DNA of 23,794 nt from Mesotaenium endlicherianum (taxonomy: Eukaryota > Streptophyta > Zygnematophyceae > Zygnematales > Mesotaeniaceae). The position numbers were made by a program, and so were the translations under genes. This document shows positions 8,711 through 18,458 of the stretch, in pieces; within the stretch, counting starts at the first letter, position 1; each line of letters starts with the position of its first letter. The notes below the pieces were generated by a model. The model saw only the letters and a list, made by a program, of their open reading frames with translations. It was not told where the DNA came from and searched no databases. The stretch covers positions 214,743 through 238,536 of the forward strand of contig WELA01004964.1 of assembly GCA_009602735.1 (NCBI GenBank), written 5' to 3'.

Positions 8711-10330
8711 TCAGCCTCTAGCTGATGGGCTGTGTACGCTGCCTAAGGCTAGCTCATAGCAGTCACTGCAGAACCAGTCTCCAGCTGGCACGCGAGTCAA
8801 CGGCGGGTCAAGGCAGCTGAGGTGGAAGCCGAGGCTGCAGCTGTCGCAGAGCAGCATCTTGGCCTCCTGGCCAGGACTGTGGCAGATCTGGCACGCCCAA
8901 TCCTTGGGCGGGTGCGCGTCGCGGGGACGAATTTGCTGGTCAAGGTTAGGAGGATGGCATGGTCCACATTTCTTCGTGTGGTCCTTGTGAAGACGGCCAT
9001 CTGCACCTTCCAGCTCCAGGATTCCTGACGCCAGGACGCGCTTGACGCGCAGGATGACCGGAGAGCTGCTCGTGTCGAGGGTGTTCTTCGTCTGACGTCG
9101 CAGGTACACAAAGTCACCTGCGGAAAACTGCAACACCCCCGGATAATACGCTCCTCCACGAGTCATGGCATATCTCAGCGTATCGCGATGCTATGCAATG
9201 CTGAGGTTATCCATGGCCATGAGCATCAGGCGCTGGAAGAGCTGCGCACGCTGCCCGATAAGAACGCTCCACGTCTCGGGACTGTCCAAGGCCAAGACGT
9301 TCTCGGTTACAGTCCTGGCTGCGGCGGGCAGGACTGGCTGGCGGCCGTAGAGAAGGAAGTAGGGAGAGTGGGAGGCCAAAGAGGCTTGCTTATTGAACCT
9401 GTATCCCATAGCCAACCACGGGAGGACGTCGTCCCAATGGGTGCTATCGTGGGCAAGGCAGTACCTTCGCAACCCAAGCTTGACGATCTGCACCATGCGC
9501 TTTGCAAGGCCGTCAGCGTGAGGATGATCACGGGAGGTGGTGCGGTGGTCGATCATAGAGCGCTCTAGCAGCTTTTGAAAACCGCCCTGGAACTCCTTGC
9601 CTTGGTTGATCAGCACCTCAGCGCAGCCGCCAAAACGGCTAAGGACCTGATCGAGGAAGGCCTCCGCGATCCTCTCACTGGCCTTGCTGGGCAAAGGCAC
9701 AAGCTCGATCCACTTGGACATGTGCTCAATCATCACCAAGACGTAGAGGTTGCCTCGGCGAGACTTGGGCAGCTCTCCAGCCAAGTCGAGCGCCACCAGT
9801 AGAACAGCCCATGAATAGGGAGGCGACTGAGAGCGACGGTGCGGGCTGTGAAGCTCGAGCGCACACGGTTGCAGAGAGTGCAGCCACTGACGACGTCGGC
9901 GACGACCTTAGTCATGCCAGACCACCAGTACTCGACCTGAAGAAGGTTGAGCGTGCTCTTGACACCGAAGTGTCCCAGTGCCTCTTGCACACGGCGCAAC
10001 AGCTGACTGCGTATAGCAGGCTCAAGAACCACTAGGACGGAGCCGTTTGCCATCACCCGACGCACGCACCCCTCCATGAAGACGAAGTCGCGGTTGCGCT
10101 TGAGGACGCGCTCGCGCTCCCTCGTGGTGACGCCTGGAACCATCACCATAGAGGTGACATATTGCAACACTGGGGCGTCCTCCCAAACATCATCCGGCCC
10201 CCTTTGCCAGCTGTACTGCTCCTCTGCTGCTGCCAATGCCAAGCGCCGCGTGTTGACAGTCACCATGGCCCGGCTCGTGAGCCCTGCGGGCCGCACCTTG
10301 CTGTCCACAATGAAGGCCAGGAATGCCGCT
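8711..10330 (-). pseudogene. Element A integrase with C-terminal PHD finger (broken)
   Basis: Three parts of one integrase in two frames. The N-terminal zinc domain (about 10130-9830) keeps GHFG and a CTLC pair, but the usual first His of the HHCC set reads Gln. A frameshift near 9797 leads into the catalytic core (9796-9191), where the first acidic residue is kept (ALDLAGELP). The second acidic position is Asn (INQGKEF, codon 9605-9607) and the third is Lys (ADGLAKRMV, codon 9500-9502), so two of the three metal-binding residues are gone. A TAG at 9191-9193 splits the core from the C-terminal domain (9166-8711), which has an SH3-like stretch with FSAGDFVYLRR and then the PHD finger. The enzyme would insert element cDNA into the genome; this copy cannot. 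Confidence 0.85.
8759..8893 (-). other. PHD finger (C4HC3) at the C-terminus of element A integrase
   Basis: The ligand series is complete: C-x2-C-x11-C-x2-C-x4-H-x2-C-x14-C-x2-C, beginning CQIC, with LLCDSC, GFHLSC and DWFCSDC. The Trp two residues before the seventh ligand is typical of PHD fingers. PHD fingers read histone H3 tails (established for the family), so the position after the integrase suggests a targeting module, the place a chromodomain takes in chromoviruses (inference). Confidence 0.85.
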
Positions 10331-11575
10331 GCGTGCCACGCCACAGGCTTGTCCTCGTCAAGGCGTGCCACGGTCAGGTCCCTCAACGATGGAAGAGGGT
10401 TACGGCTGAGGCCGTCGGCGTCCACGTTAGTGGACTCAGGGCGATGATGCACGTCGAAGGTGTACTCCTGCAGAAATGAGCGCCCATCGTGCGTACTTGC
10501 CTGTCAGGCGCTCCGACGTCATGAGCCACTTGAGTGGCTGATGGTCGGTGACCAGGCGGAAGTGGGTGCCGTAGAGGTAGTGCCTGAAGTGCACGATTGC
10601 CCAGACTGCGGCAAGGCACTCCCCCTCGTAAGAGCCGTAGTTGCTCTCCACGCGGTTGTTGTTGCGGCTAGCGTAGGCCACCACGTGCTTGAAGCCCTCA
10701 TGCTCCTGCACCAGCACCGCGCCCAGCCCTGCCTGCGACCAGTCGGTGTGGAGGATGGAGGGCTTCTTGTAGTCGGGCCGCCGCAGCACCGATGCGCTCA
10801 CCAACAGCTCCTTGAGCTTGTCAAACGCCGCCTGCTGCTCTGGCCCCCACACATAAGCAACACCCTTCCGCAACAAAACGTTGAGCGGCTTGGCCAGCTT
10901 GCTGAACCCTGGCACGAAGCGCCGATAGTATTTGGCGATGCCAAGGAAGGCCCTTAGTTGCGAGAGATCCGTGAGAGGCGGAATGGCCGTGATGGCTGAG
11001 ATCTTGGCCAGCTTCGGCGCCAGATCGCTTGAAGAGAGCAGATGCCCGAGGTACTCCACCTCTCGAGCCCAAACGTACACTTGTCAGGATGGCACTTGAG
11101 CCCCGCGGCCTCCAAGCGCTCCAACACGGCAGTGATGTGGGCCACGTGCTCCTCAAACGTCTCACTGACGATGAGCACGTCATTGATGTAGCACCGGGCG
11201 AAGGGAAGCCCTGCCAGCTCCTTATCCATGACCCTCTGAAAGGTGGCCGGCGCGTTCTTCAACCCAAAAGGCATCACCACCCACTCATAGAGGCGTTGTG
11301 CCCCCCAGAACGCCGTCTTATGCTGATCCTCCTCGGCGATGGGAATCTGGTTGAAGCCCTGGCGCAGGTCCAACACTGAGAACCAAGTGCAGGTGCCAAT
11401 GTCATCAAAGATCTTGTCTGGCGTCGGCATACGGTACCTGTCCTGCTCAATGACCTCATTCAGCCGACGATACACCGCACATCCTCTTCTGGGACCAATT
11501 GCCCGAGGCATCCTTCTTGGCTGGTATTACCGTGGGCGCGGCGTAGCAAGACGAAGACTCCCTGATGAGCCGATT
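10331..11575 (-). pseudogene. Element A reverse transcriptase and RNase H, 3' portion (broken)
   Basis: Continues the RT cut by element C. RT signatures are clear: YRRLNEV, WFSVLDLRQGFNQIPI, MPFGLKNAPATFQRVMD. The catalytic YxDD box reads YIND (Asn codon 11182-11184), so a metal-binding Asp is lost. RNase H follows with HTDWSQAGLGAVL, a Glu in YEGECLA, LVTDHQPL and a final DADGLSR, so its four acidic residues survive. Frame breaks are seen near 11480 (before YRRLN), near 11065 (single-base loss in a G run after KCTFG) and near 10466 (an extra T). Three small indels plus a dead RT box mean this is a pseudogene. Confidence 0.85.
11571..11575. repeat. Target-site duplication of element C (left copy, CGATT)
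   Basis: Identical to 16244-16248 at the other end of element C. Five-base duplications are normal for Ty3/Gypsy and other LTR integrases. Removing C plus one copy rejoins the RT frame of element A without a gap. Confidence 0.95.
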
Positions 11576-12286
11576 TGAAAGGGGGAAGGGTGCGGGGAGT
11601 GCGCCCACACATACTCACGCACCCTCACCCGCGAGTGGAAGCGTGCACGAGGACCTTTCCTAGTTGCATACACAAGGTGGAGTGGCCTGGTGGTGTGCTA
11701 CCCTTGCAAGAGTTAGAGGGTTACATGAGAGAGGAGTGGAAAAGAACTCACTTTATTGAGAAACGTCGTTACAAGATAAGAAAGTTAGACTAGACTCAGC
11801 TCCCTCTACTTCCTTGTGCTTCCCATTTATCCTTTAACTCTAAGTGTCCTCTCTAGCAAAGTACCTCCAGAACCTTCTCCTATGGCTCCTTCCATGTAGG
11901 TGACCTTGCCTAGTTGGACAAGCTAGCACACTCACACGCACACAATCACACTCTAGAATAGTCTACTACACAATCCACTAACTCCTCACGGAGTTTCTAG
12001 AAATTCCACGATCACTTTGGCACTCTACGTAATTGTACGTACTTTCTGGAACCCTCATGTTTCAATGTCCTACTTTCTGGACTCCAACCGAAATTTTCGT
12101 CACTGGACCTGTCCTTGTCACTAAATAGAATCTGTGACATTAAAAACTCATTAAAGACTTCCAAAATTCATAACTATCTCAATACTTGTCCAAATGACTT
12201 GAAATAAAGACCAAAGTTCTTCTAAAATCACACTCTATGCATATAAAATACTAGAAAGAAACAAACTACACATTCATAAACTTACA
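11576..12286 (-). repeat. Element C 3' LTR (left copy)
   Basis: 711 bp, TG...CA on either strand. Aligned by eye with the right copy it shows about 16 differences, 14 of them transitions, and no length difference. Confidence 0.95.
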
Positions 12287-12300
12287 TCATCCCCCTCCTC
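12287..12300 (-). promoter_or_regulatory. Element C polypurine tract
   Basis: On the minus strand this reads GAGGAGGGGGATGA, immediately upstream of the 3' LTR, where the plus-strand primer of reverse transcription is expected. Confidence 0.75.
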
Positions 12301-15300
12301 AAGATGCGACGTCCTTGGCGCATACTAAGCATAAGTGACGTCATATGAGGAATTGAGCTCACATATACGCTAGAAAAACACACATACACATTTATTATAC
12401 AAGTTGCAGGTCTTGAACAGGCTCCAGGATGATACTCAATACTTTAAACTTGCTCCTTTAAGTAAAAGCTCCATCGCATACGTTGGCTCCACACATGGCG
12501 TCTCCTTACAGAAATGCATCTTTGTCTTCAACTCCTTCTTTAGGATAGGCCAACATTTTTGTAAAGGCTGTAACACACTCCCTCCATCATCTCCACATAC
12601 TCCAAAGCTGGATCTGAGGCATAATAGTCCGCCAAATCGCCAAAATACTCATTCTTCGCCCTCTTGGACAAGTGGCAACTCCTCGTCGCGCCATGTGGCT
12701 TACTCGTGGTGCTCTTATAATTTTGACCAGATTACATCATTAACCTGACTCCACTATGTTCCTAAACCTTCTGGTACCCTTGGCTACCTCTAGCTCTAAG
12801 CCATACTCCTAGTAGAGGTATTGCACTCTCTCACTCGTGTGCGTGACTCGTGGTGACCTCTCAAGACGCCAAGTGGCACCCCCCTGACTTTTTCTGACAT
12901 TTTTAGCCTGAAAGTTGTGTAATCTACATAATATCTCCCCTTTGAACTCACTGGTATGCTTTGTTTCTCCTGATTCCAAGCCTAAGACCATGATACCAGA
13001 TTGCGCCTTGCCTCACACACGTGGCTCCCACGGCAGTCCAGCAGGCCGCCATGTGGCACTGTCAGAACTTAAATTAATAATTTTATTAAAAAATTTACTT
13101 GTTCTGAATCTCAACCCATAGGACTACCTCTCCACAAAATTTCAGAATCTGAATCAAAGTCTAACACTCAAACGAGATCGTCACTTTGTGCCTCACGCTC
13201 GTAGGACGCACACGCGCGCAACACGTATCAAGCTCCCGCGCCTACAAATGGCACATGCTTAAACCCCTAATTTTGAAACTTGACTATGAATCAGAGCAGG
13301 CCTCATACTAGACCTCTCACATCATGTAGGACTTCTAGTGAAAATATTACCCACTCTCTCCTAAGTAGGCAAAAAGTAGCCAAAATCTGCCAACTTTTAC
13401 CCTCGCGTTCGCCTACCCGTAAAACCCTCAAACATGGACAGATTTGAGTATCTTCCAAGCACTTGCTCTCAAACTTCTTTCCACTTCACATCTCTTACTT
13501 ACAACTCATGGGACTGGTTTGAACTTGCGTACAAGCACTATAAACAACTATAACACTCCCCCCCCTCATCATGAAGGTAAGGCGCTTACCACTTGAGTGT
13601 CCAAGTCCAGATTTTACGCCTCTCTCTTGCTTGCTTGTATAGGCGTTGATTCTCCTAGCTTCATGTCCAGGTCTTTGTCATATATCTCCATCTTAGGCAG
13701 GACATATCAGCCCCATTACACTTGGTCTCCTCCTCATAGGTCCATATCCATAAAGTCGTAGTCTCCATTGAGCGACGATAATAATCTTCACAAGGCATGA
13801 GCGCGTAGTCTCGCTCGTGGTGCACCAAACTCCATCATAGTCTTCTTCTTGGCTAGATGCTCACTCTCACATACTTCTGGCTCTTCTTAAAGGTCAGCCT
13901 TCACACAAGGCTCCAAGAAACACATCTGGAACGCCTCCATGAGCTCCATAACTTGGGCAACACACATAGTCTTAGTGCTTGCACCGCATCTTGTGCTCGC
14001 ACACACTTTGTCTTGCAAGCGGGCTTCTCTTGAGCTCACTTTCTCGGAGCTCCTCCACTTGAGTAGTTGGGGTCTGCTCTATATTTGAGCAAGGGGATCG
14101 TACACCTCTACTTGCTCCACCGGCGATGCGCGCTCGCCAAGGTTGCTAGGAGGCACGCTTGCTACATGCGATGACCGGGCCAAGGTCACCAACACAAGCG
14201 CTTCTCCTTCACCTTCACCTTCCCGCGTCGCTTCTTTGCTAGCGGGCTGAAGATAGCTATTTGTGGTCTTATCTACCTCCACCTATTTCACTATCTTCAC
14301 TTGACCATACTCCTCCTCGGTCTTCACTTGACCCGTGCACTAAAGCACTAGAGGATAGGCTACTCTCTTTGTGCAACTCCTTCCACATGCTTAGCTTCTT
14401 GAGTGCACTCTAGCCTTGGTCACCCCAATGACACTTCTTACTACTAAACCCAGCTTGCCTTGTTGCTCTACTTTCACATGAAGAGCTTCCATAGATGCAC
14501 CAAAAATCTGCCCCTTAACTATGCCATCGCACAACTAATGGCACACACGCTTCAAATGGGAGACATCTCTTACACTAGCCCTCTTGCACCAACTTCATAC
14601 CTTGCTTCTTCTTCCACACCATAGGCTTGTCTTCATCATAGTTCTCAACTCCATATACTTCGTAATACTCTCCTCCATAAGAAAAGAGAAATCTGAACTT
14701 GAAAGGCTCCATCTCCATCTCTCCTCTTTGAAGAAAAATCTGGAATACTTCTTCTTGCTCCAAGCGTTCTCCACGGTGCTTCTCGTCACTTGAGGCTTCT
14801 TCAATCTCCATACAAGGTACCAAGCTCCATCATGGCTGGCCTCAAATAACCAATGGCTACATAGGAGTGATAGAAGGCAACCCAAATCTGGCCACATACT
14901 TGGCCAACTTGGTGCAACTCCTCGGTGCACCCTTTCTTGGGCTTCTCATGAGCTCCTCTTGAGCTTGCGAGTGCTATGCCCGCCAAAGCTCCTAGACTTG
15001 CAAGTACACATGCTTGCTAAGTTNTCGGTTGCCTACTCTTACTATCCTCTTCACCTTCATTGACAATCTGAAATAAAGATAGGCACATACTCCTTCTAGC
15101 CACCAACACCTCTATGCTAAGCCCCCCCCCTCAAAGAAAGAGCATAACACTAAAGAGCTTGCATCTTCAAGGAAAAATCCAGCCGTGTGAACTCCAGATT
15201 TTCTTCATGCTCATATGTCTCCATACTTGAGCAAAGGCTGCTCCATATTACTCATATCACTTCCATGTTTGGGCAACATCCTCACACTACAAAGAAGACG

Positions 15301-15518
15301 TACAAAAATCTGGTTGCATCCAAGTTAACATTTCTTGGAGCACCTCTCTCTTCCCATCTCCTCCCTCCTTCAAGAGAGTGAGATGCTAGCTTGCATCAAC
15401 ATCTTCATGGCTGCCCTTAGCAACTTTCCTTGCTTCTCCTCTCTACCCTCTCTACCCTCTCTACACTCCTACAAGCATCACCAACCAAAGCTCCTCCTCC
15501 AAATGAAGCAACTAGGTA
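12301..15518 (-). other. Element C internal region, no recognisable protein
   Basis: About 3.2 kb, purine-rich on the element's own (minus) strand. The longest minus-strand frames are short. The most protein-like are two overlapping ones at 14986-14801 and 14823-14575, in different frames, with an acidic and aromatic composition that I cannot assign to gag or any other family. One ambiguous base (N) is at 15024. The region may contain captured host sequence or heavily decayed gag. Confidence 0.6.
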
Positions 15519-15530
15519 GCTCCGATACCA
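15519..15530 (-). promoter_or_regulatory. Element C primer binding site (tRNA-iMet type)
   Basis: On the minus strand TGGTATCGGAGC begins 2 nt after the 5' LTR end. It differs from the common plant initiator-Met site TGGTATCAGAGC at one position, where a G-U wobble with the tRNA would still pair. Element B has the identical 12-mer. Confidence 0.85.
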
Positions 15531-15532
15531 TG

Positions 15533-16243
15533 TGAAAGGGGGAAGGGTGCGGGGAATGCGCCCACACACACTCACGCACCCTCACCCGCAAGTGGAAGCG
15601 TGCACGAGGACCTTTCCTAGTTGCATACACAAGGTGGAGTGGCCTGGTGGTGTGCTACCCTTGCAAGAGTTAGAGGGCTACATGAGAGAGGAGTGGAAAA
15701 GAACTCACTTTATTGAGAAACGTCGTTACAAGATAAGAAAGTTAGACTAGACTCAGCTCCCTCTACTTCTTTGTGCTTCCCATTTATCCTTTAACTCTAA
15801 ATGTCCTCTCTAGCAAAGTACCTCCAGAACCTTCTCCTATGGCTCCTTCCATGTAGGTGACCTTGCCTAGTTGGACAAGCTAGCACACTCACACGCACAC
15901 AATCACACTCTAGAATAGTCTATTACACAATCCACTAACTCCTCACGGAGTATCTAGAAATTCCACGATCACTTTGGCACTCTACGTAATTGTACGTGTT
16001 TTTTGGAACCCTCATGTTTCAATGTCCTACTTCCTGGACTCCAACCGAAATTTTCGTCACTGGACCTGTCCTTGTCACTAAATAGAATCTGTGACATTAG
16101 AAACTCACTAAAGACTTCCAAAATTCATAACTATCTCAATACTTGTCCAAATGACTTGAAATAAAGACCAAAGTTCTTCTAAAATCACACTCTATGCATA
16201 TAAAATACTAGAAAGAAACAAACTACACATTCACAACCTTACA
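15533..16243 (-). repeat. Element C 5' LTR (right copy)
   Basis: 711 bp, the promoter-bearing copy in the element's orientation, directly next to the primer binding site. No clear TATA element was assigned. Confidence 0.95.
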
Positions 16244-16248
16244 CGATT
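16244..16248. repeat. Target-site duplication of element C (right copy, CGATT)
   Basis: Matches 11571-11575 exactly and marks the other edge of the nested insertion. To its right the RT frame of element A resumes. Confidence 0.95.
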
Positions 16249-18458
16249 GTCCTCCAGCTTGCCTGTCTGTGCGCCGATCAGACCATCCTCGAAGTGACTG
16301 TAGTGATATCTCTTGAGGAAGATAGGCTCCTTGGACGTGAGAGAGATCCACATGGGATCCCCCTTGTAGCGCCTGAGGTCATGCATGCCACTGGCGAAGC
16401 TGACGCTGCGTCTCCCATCCAACAGTGTCGTTAGTTGTGCCGCCTGGACGTTAGTGAGAGTCCCCCCCAGCTTCCATGTAGGCGCAGCTAGTGAGGGCTC
16501 CTGCCCTGCAGCCGGCTCCTCCTGTCCTGCTGCTGGCGTATGCTGTGGCGCTGCAGGTGTCACCTGCCCTGAAGCTGTCTGTGCGCGGCCTGCAACGGGT
16601 GCCTCCTCCTTCGCAACTGCTGCAAGCGGCACTACACCACCTGCCTGAGGTCGCGAGCGAGGAAAAAGAACTGGCAACCGAAACTCCCTGCGTCGCTGTA
16701 AGGCCTCCTTTCTCCTGCGTCCCCCTCCCAGCAAACCAGAATTGTCACGGGCCAGCAGCGGGGACCGATGGCGTGCGCGAGCCTGCGGGGCAGGCCCCTC
16801 GCGCTGAGAATGCCACGCGGTGCCGGGCGGAGCTTGGTTGTCATTGTCAGGGGAGTCCTTGTCCATGGCGTCAGTAGGTCGAGGCAGCCCGGGGTGGCGC
16901 GTCTCCGCGTAAAGAGGTGCCAAGGCCTGTGTCTGAAGCAGGATCCATGTGAGGACGTGGGCATCAATTGCCTGTCCCAAGAGGCAAATGCGGTTCACCT
17001 CTGTGAGACCGTCCAGCTCCGTGAGGTGCGGCGGGAAGCCCATGGTGTGTTCCATCTCCGTTGGGCAGGGCCTGTTGAACATGCCAGTCTCCAGGTCAAT
17101 GACCATCCCGCGCTGAGCGCCCACAAAGGCATCGCTATCGTAGCGGCTGACAAAGGTGGTTAGCGCTTGAGTAACGTCGTGAAGGACCTCGCACTGCGCC
17201 TGCGAGGGATGTGGCAACACCGTCACCCGCTGCGCCAGCCGAGGGGCATCAAGGATGGAGTCGATGTTGCGCGTGTGGCATGGATGGGCGGCTGCCAAAG
17301 CCTTGAACGTGCCCGGCATCGCCAGGTTGGTGAAGTAGGCGCGGACGCAATGCGCAAACGAGCCAATCTGGGCAGCGTCGATGACGGCCTCGCGACCGAC
17401 GTAGCTGCTGCAGAGGGCAAAGTTGGCAGTGACGTTGGGCCTAAGGTCGTGGCGGGCGTCCACGTTCTCCGAGACCCATGCAAGAGTGTGCGGCGGCTGA
17501 CGGTCCTCCACCATGTTGAGGACGCGGAGCAGGTGCCAGAAGAGGGCCGTGCAAGGGTCACTGAGTGCTCTGCCACGCCCAGCTCTGGAAAATCCTTGGC
17601 ACTCTCAACCTGCGATGATGAGATCGATGGGCCCAAGGCAAGTGACATGCTCGGCGGTGATGTTGCGGATGTCCATGGGCCAGTCCGTCTGTGCGCGGCG
17701 GAAGGCGTGCGCGGGAAGGAGGTCTGGGAACCACTTGTGGCACAGAGCCATCTGCCGACGGGCCATCTGCTGAGCCTCGGGATCGGGGTCCCGTAGACGT
17801 AGCGGCGTACGGGAATGCCGGCCTGCAAGGTCGCTAGCAGCCCTGTGGCGATCTCGGCAAAGAGCTCAACAAGCACGATGCCGCCGGGCCGCTCGTCGAG
17901 CGGGTAGGCACAGATGGGTGTCGGCAGCGGGCGGCACCCCATGGCAGGATCGCCAGGCTGCGCGGGAGGCGGATAGGTGCGCTCGGCACTGTGCTGATGT
18001 GGCGCCATGCGGAGCGCAGCCACGGCGCGCTCGACGTAGTCGCGCGTGAGACCTGGAATTCGGTCCGCAATGGGCAAGGGACGCCCCTCCCGCGCGTGGG
18101 CCTGATAGGAACGCCACCTCATGCGGGCATCTTACAAGGCCTCCAGCGGCACAGCGCTGGCCAGACGCCGGGCCATGCGAACGCACAGCTGCTGCCATCG
18201 GCCACGCTGAGCGACGTCGTCCTGTTGCGAGGCTGCACAAGCCAACTGGTCCAGAACGGGCCGCAGAGGCAGATAGGGATGCAAATCAAAGTAGGCAAGC
18301 TGGTGCTCACGCATGGCCTCAGCGGGGACTGTGCAGACAGATCGCTTGGGGCTGTCAACCACCTGCCGTGGCCGGACGAGTTGGCGCGAGGCCAGCAGGA
18401 CTCGTGGGCGGGACTGCCCTCGCGGAGCTAGCTCGACGCGGGGATGTCGGAGATGCGG
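16249..18458 (-). pseudogene. Element A polyprotein, 5' portion: C5-cytosine DNA methyltransferase, linker and start of RT (broken)
   Basis: The methyltransferase motifs lie in the expected order: I with LFAEIATGLL (about 17876-17835), IV with ECQGFS (17604 to 17587; candidate catalytic Cys codon 17599-17601), VI with ENV (17469-17461), VII/VIII with VIDAAQ and RAYFTNLA (about 17382-17320), IX with TEMEHTMGFP and X with LLGQAIDAHVLTWIL (about 16983-16939). The LFxGIATGLL form of motif I and the RYFxNL-like motif VIII resemble the DNMT3/DRM class. A Pro/Ala/Gln-rich linker of about 200 residues follows, then the pre-RT segment (GDPMWISL...) that continues into RT beyond element C. Breaks: TAA at 18132-18134, a one-base loss near 17792, and TGA at 17605-17607 just before motif IV. 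About 190 residues before motif I are unrecognised. Because the frame runs on into RT, this belongs to the transposon, not to a host gene. Confidence 0.85.

Larger units (their letters stand above)
11576..16243 (-). mobile_element. Element C: non-autonomous LTR retrotransposon (4668 bp) nested in element A
   Basis: Two 711-bp LTRs (11576-12286 and 15533-16243) bound an internal region of about 3.2 kb. Orientation is minus, because the primer binding site lies next to the right LTR (15519-15530) and a polypurine tract next to the left LTR (12287-12300). On the minus strand the LTR starts TGTAAG and ends TTTCA. The flanking 5-bp repeat CGATT proves insertion by an integrase. No gag or pol domain is recognisable inside, so it must borrow proteins from another element; size and layout are like a LARD (large retrotransposon derivative). 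The LTRs differ at about 16 of 711 positions by eye (about 2.3%), so the insertion is fairly recent. Confidence 0.95.
8696..18458 (-). mobile_element. Element A: decayed Ty3/Gypsy-type retrotransposon encoding a DNA methyltransferase and a PHD finger
   Basis: Minus-strand LTR retrotransposon, interrupted at 11576-16243 by element C and cut at 18458/18459 by element B. Reading 5' to 3' on the minus strand: unrecognised region (18458-17880), C5-cytosine methyltransferase (about 17876-16930), Pro/Ala-rich linker, RT start (16370-16249), then after the nested insertion RT, RNase H and integrase (11575 to 8711) with a PHD finger at the C-terminus, then a polypurine tract. The domain order RT-RNase H-integrase assigns it to the Ty3/Gypsy type. 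Gag, protease and 5' LTR are not visible and should lie beyond element B. Several frameshifts, three in-frame stops and lost catalytic residues show it is not autonomous now. Confidence 0.85.

Noticed and set aside
9165..11379. Several plus-strand frames of 60-165 codons
   Set aside because: They lie opposite the RT, RNase H and integrase of element A and carry no motif of their own.
12985..13000. Second initiator-Met primer binding site inside element C (CATGATACCAG on the plus strand)
   Set aside because: Not next to any LTR end and only partly matches; likely chance.
14575..14986. Protein gene inside element C
   Set aside because: Two short overlapping minus-strand frames with no recognisable domain; not enough to call a gene, kept as a note only.
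16930..17880. Host DNA methyltransferase gene interrupted by transposons
   Set aside because: The frame continues from motif X through a linker into the RT start, and the RT resumes exactly on the other side of element C, so it is one transposon polyprotein.
16385..18431. Plus-strand frames up to 209 codons opposite the methyltransferase
   Set aside because: Shadows of the GC-rich minus-strand coding sequence; the minus strand has the complete motif series.
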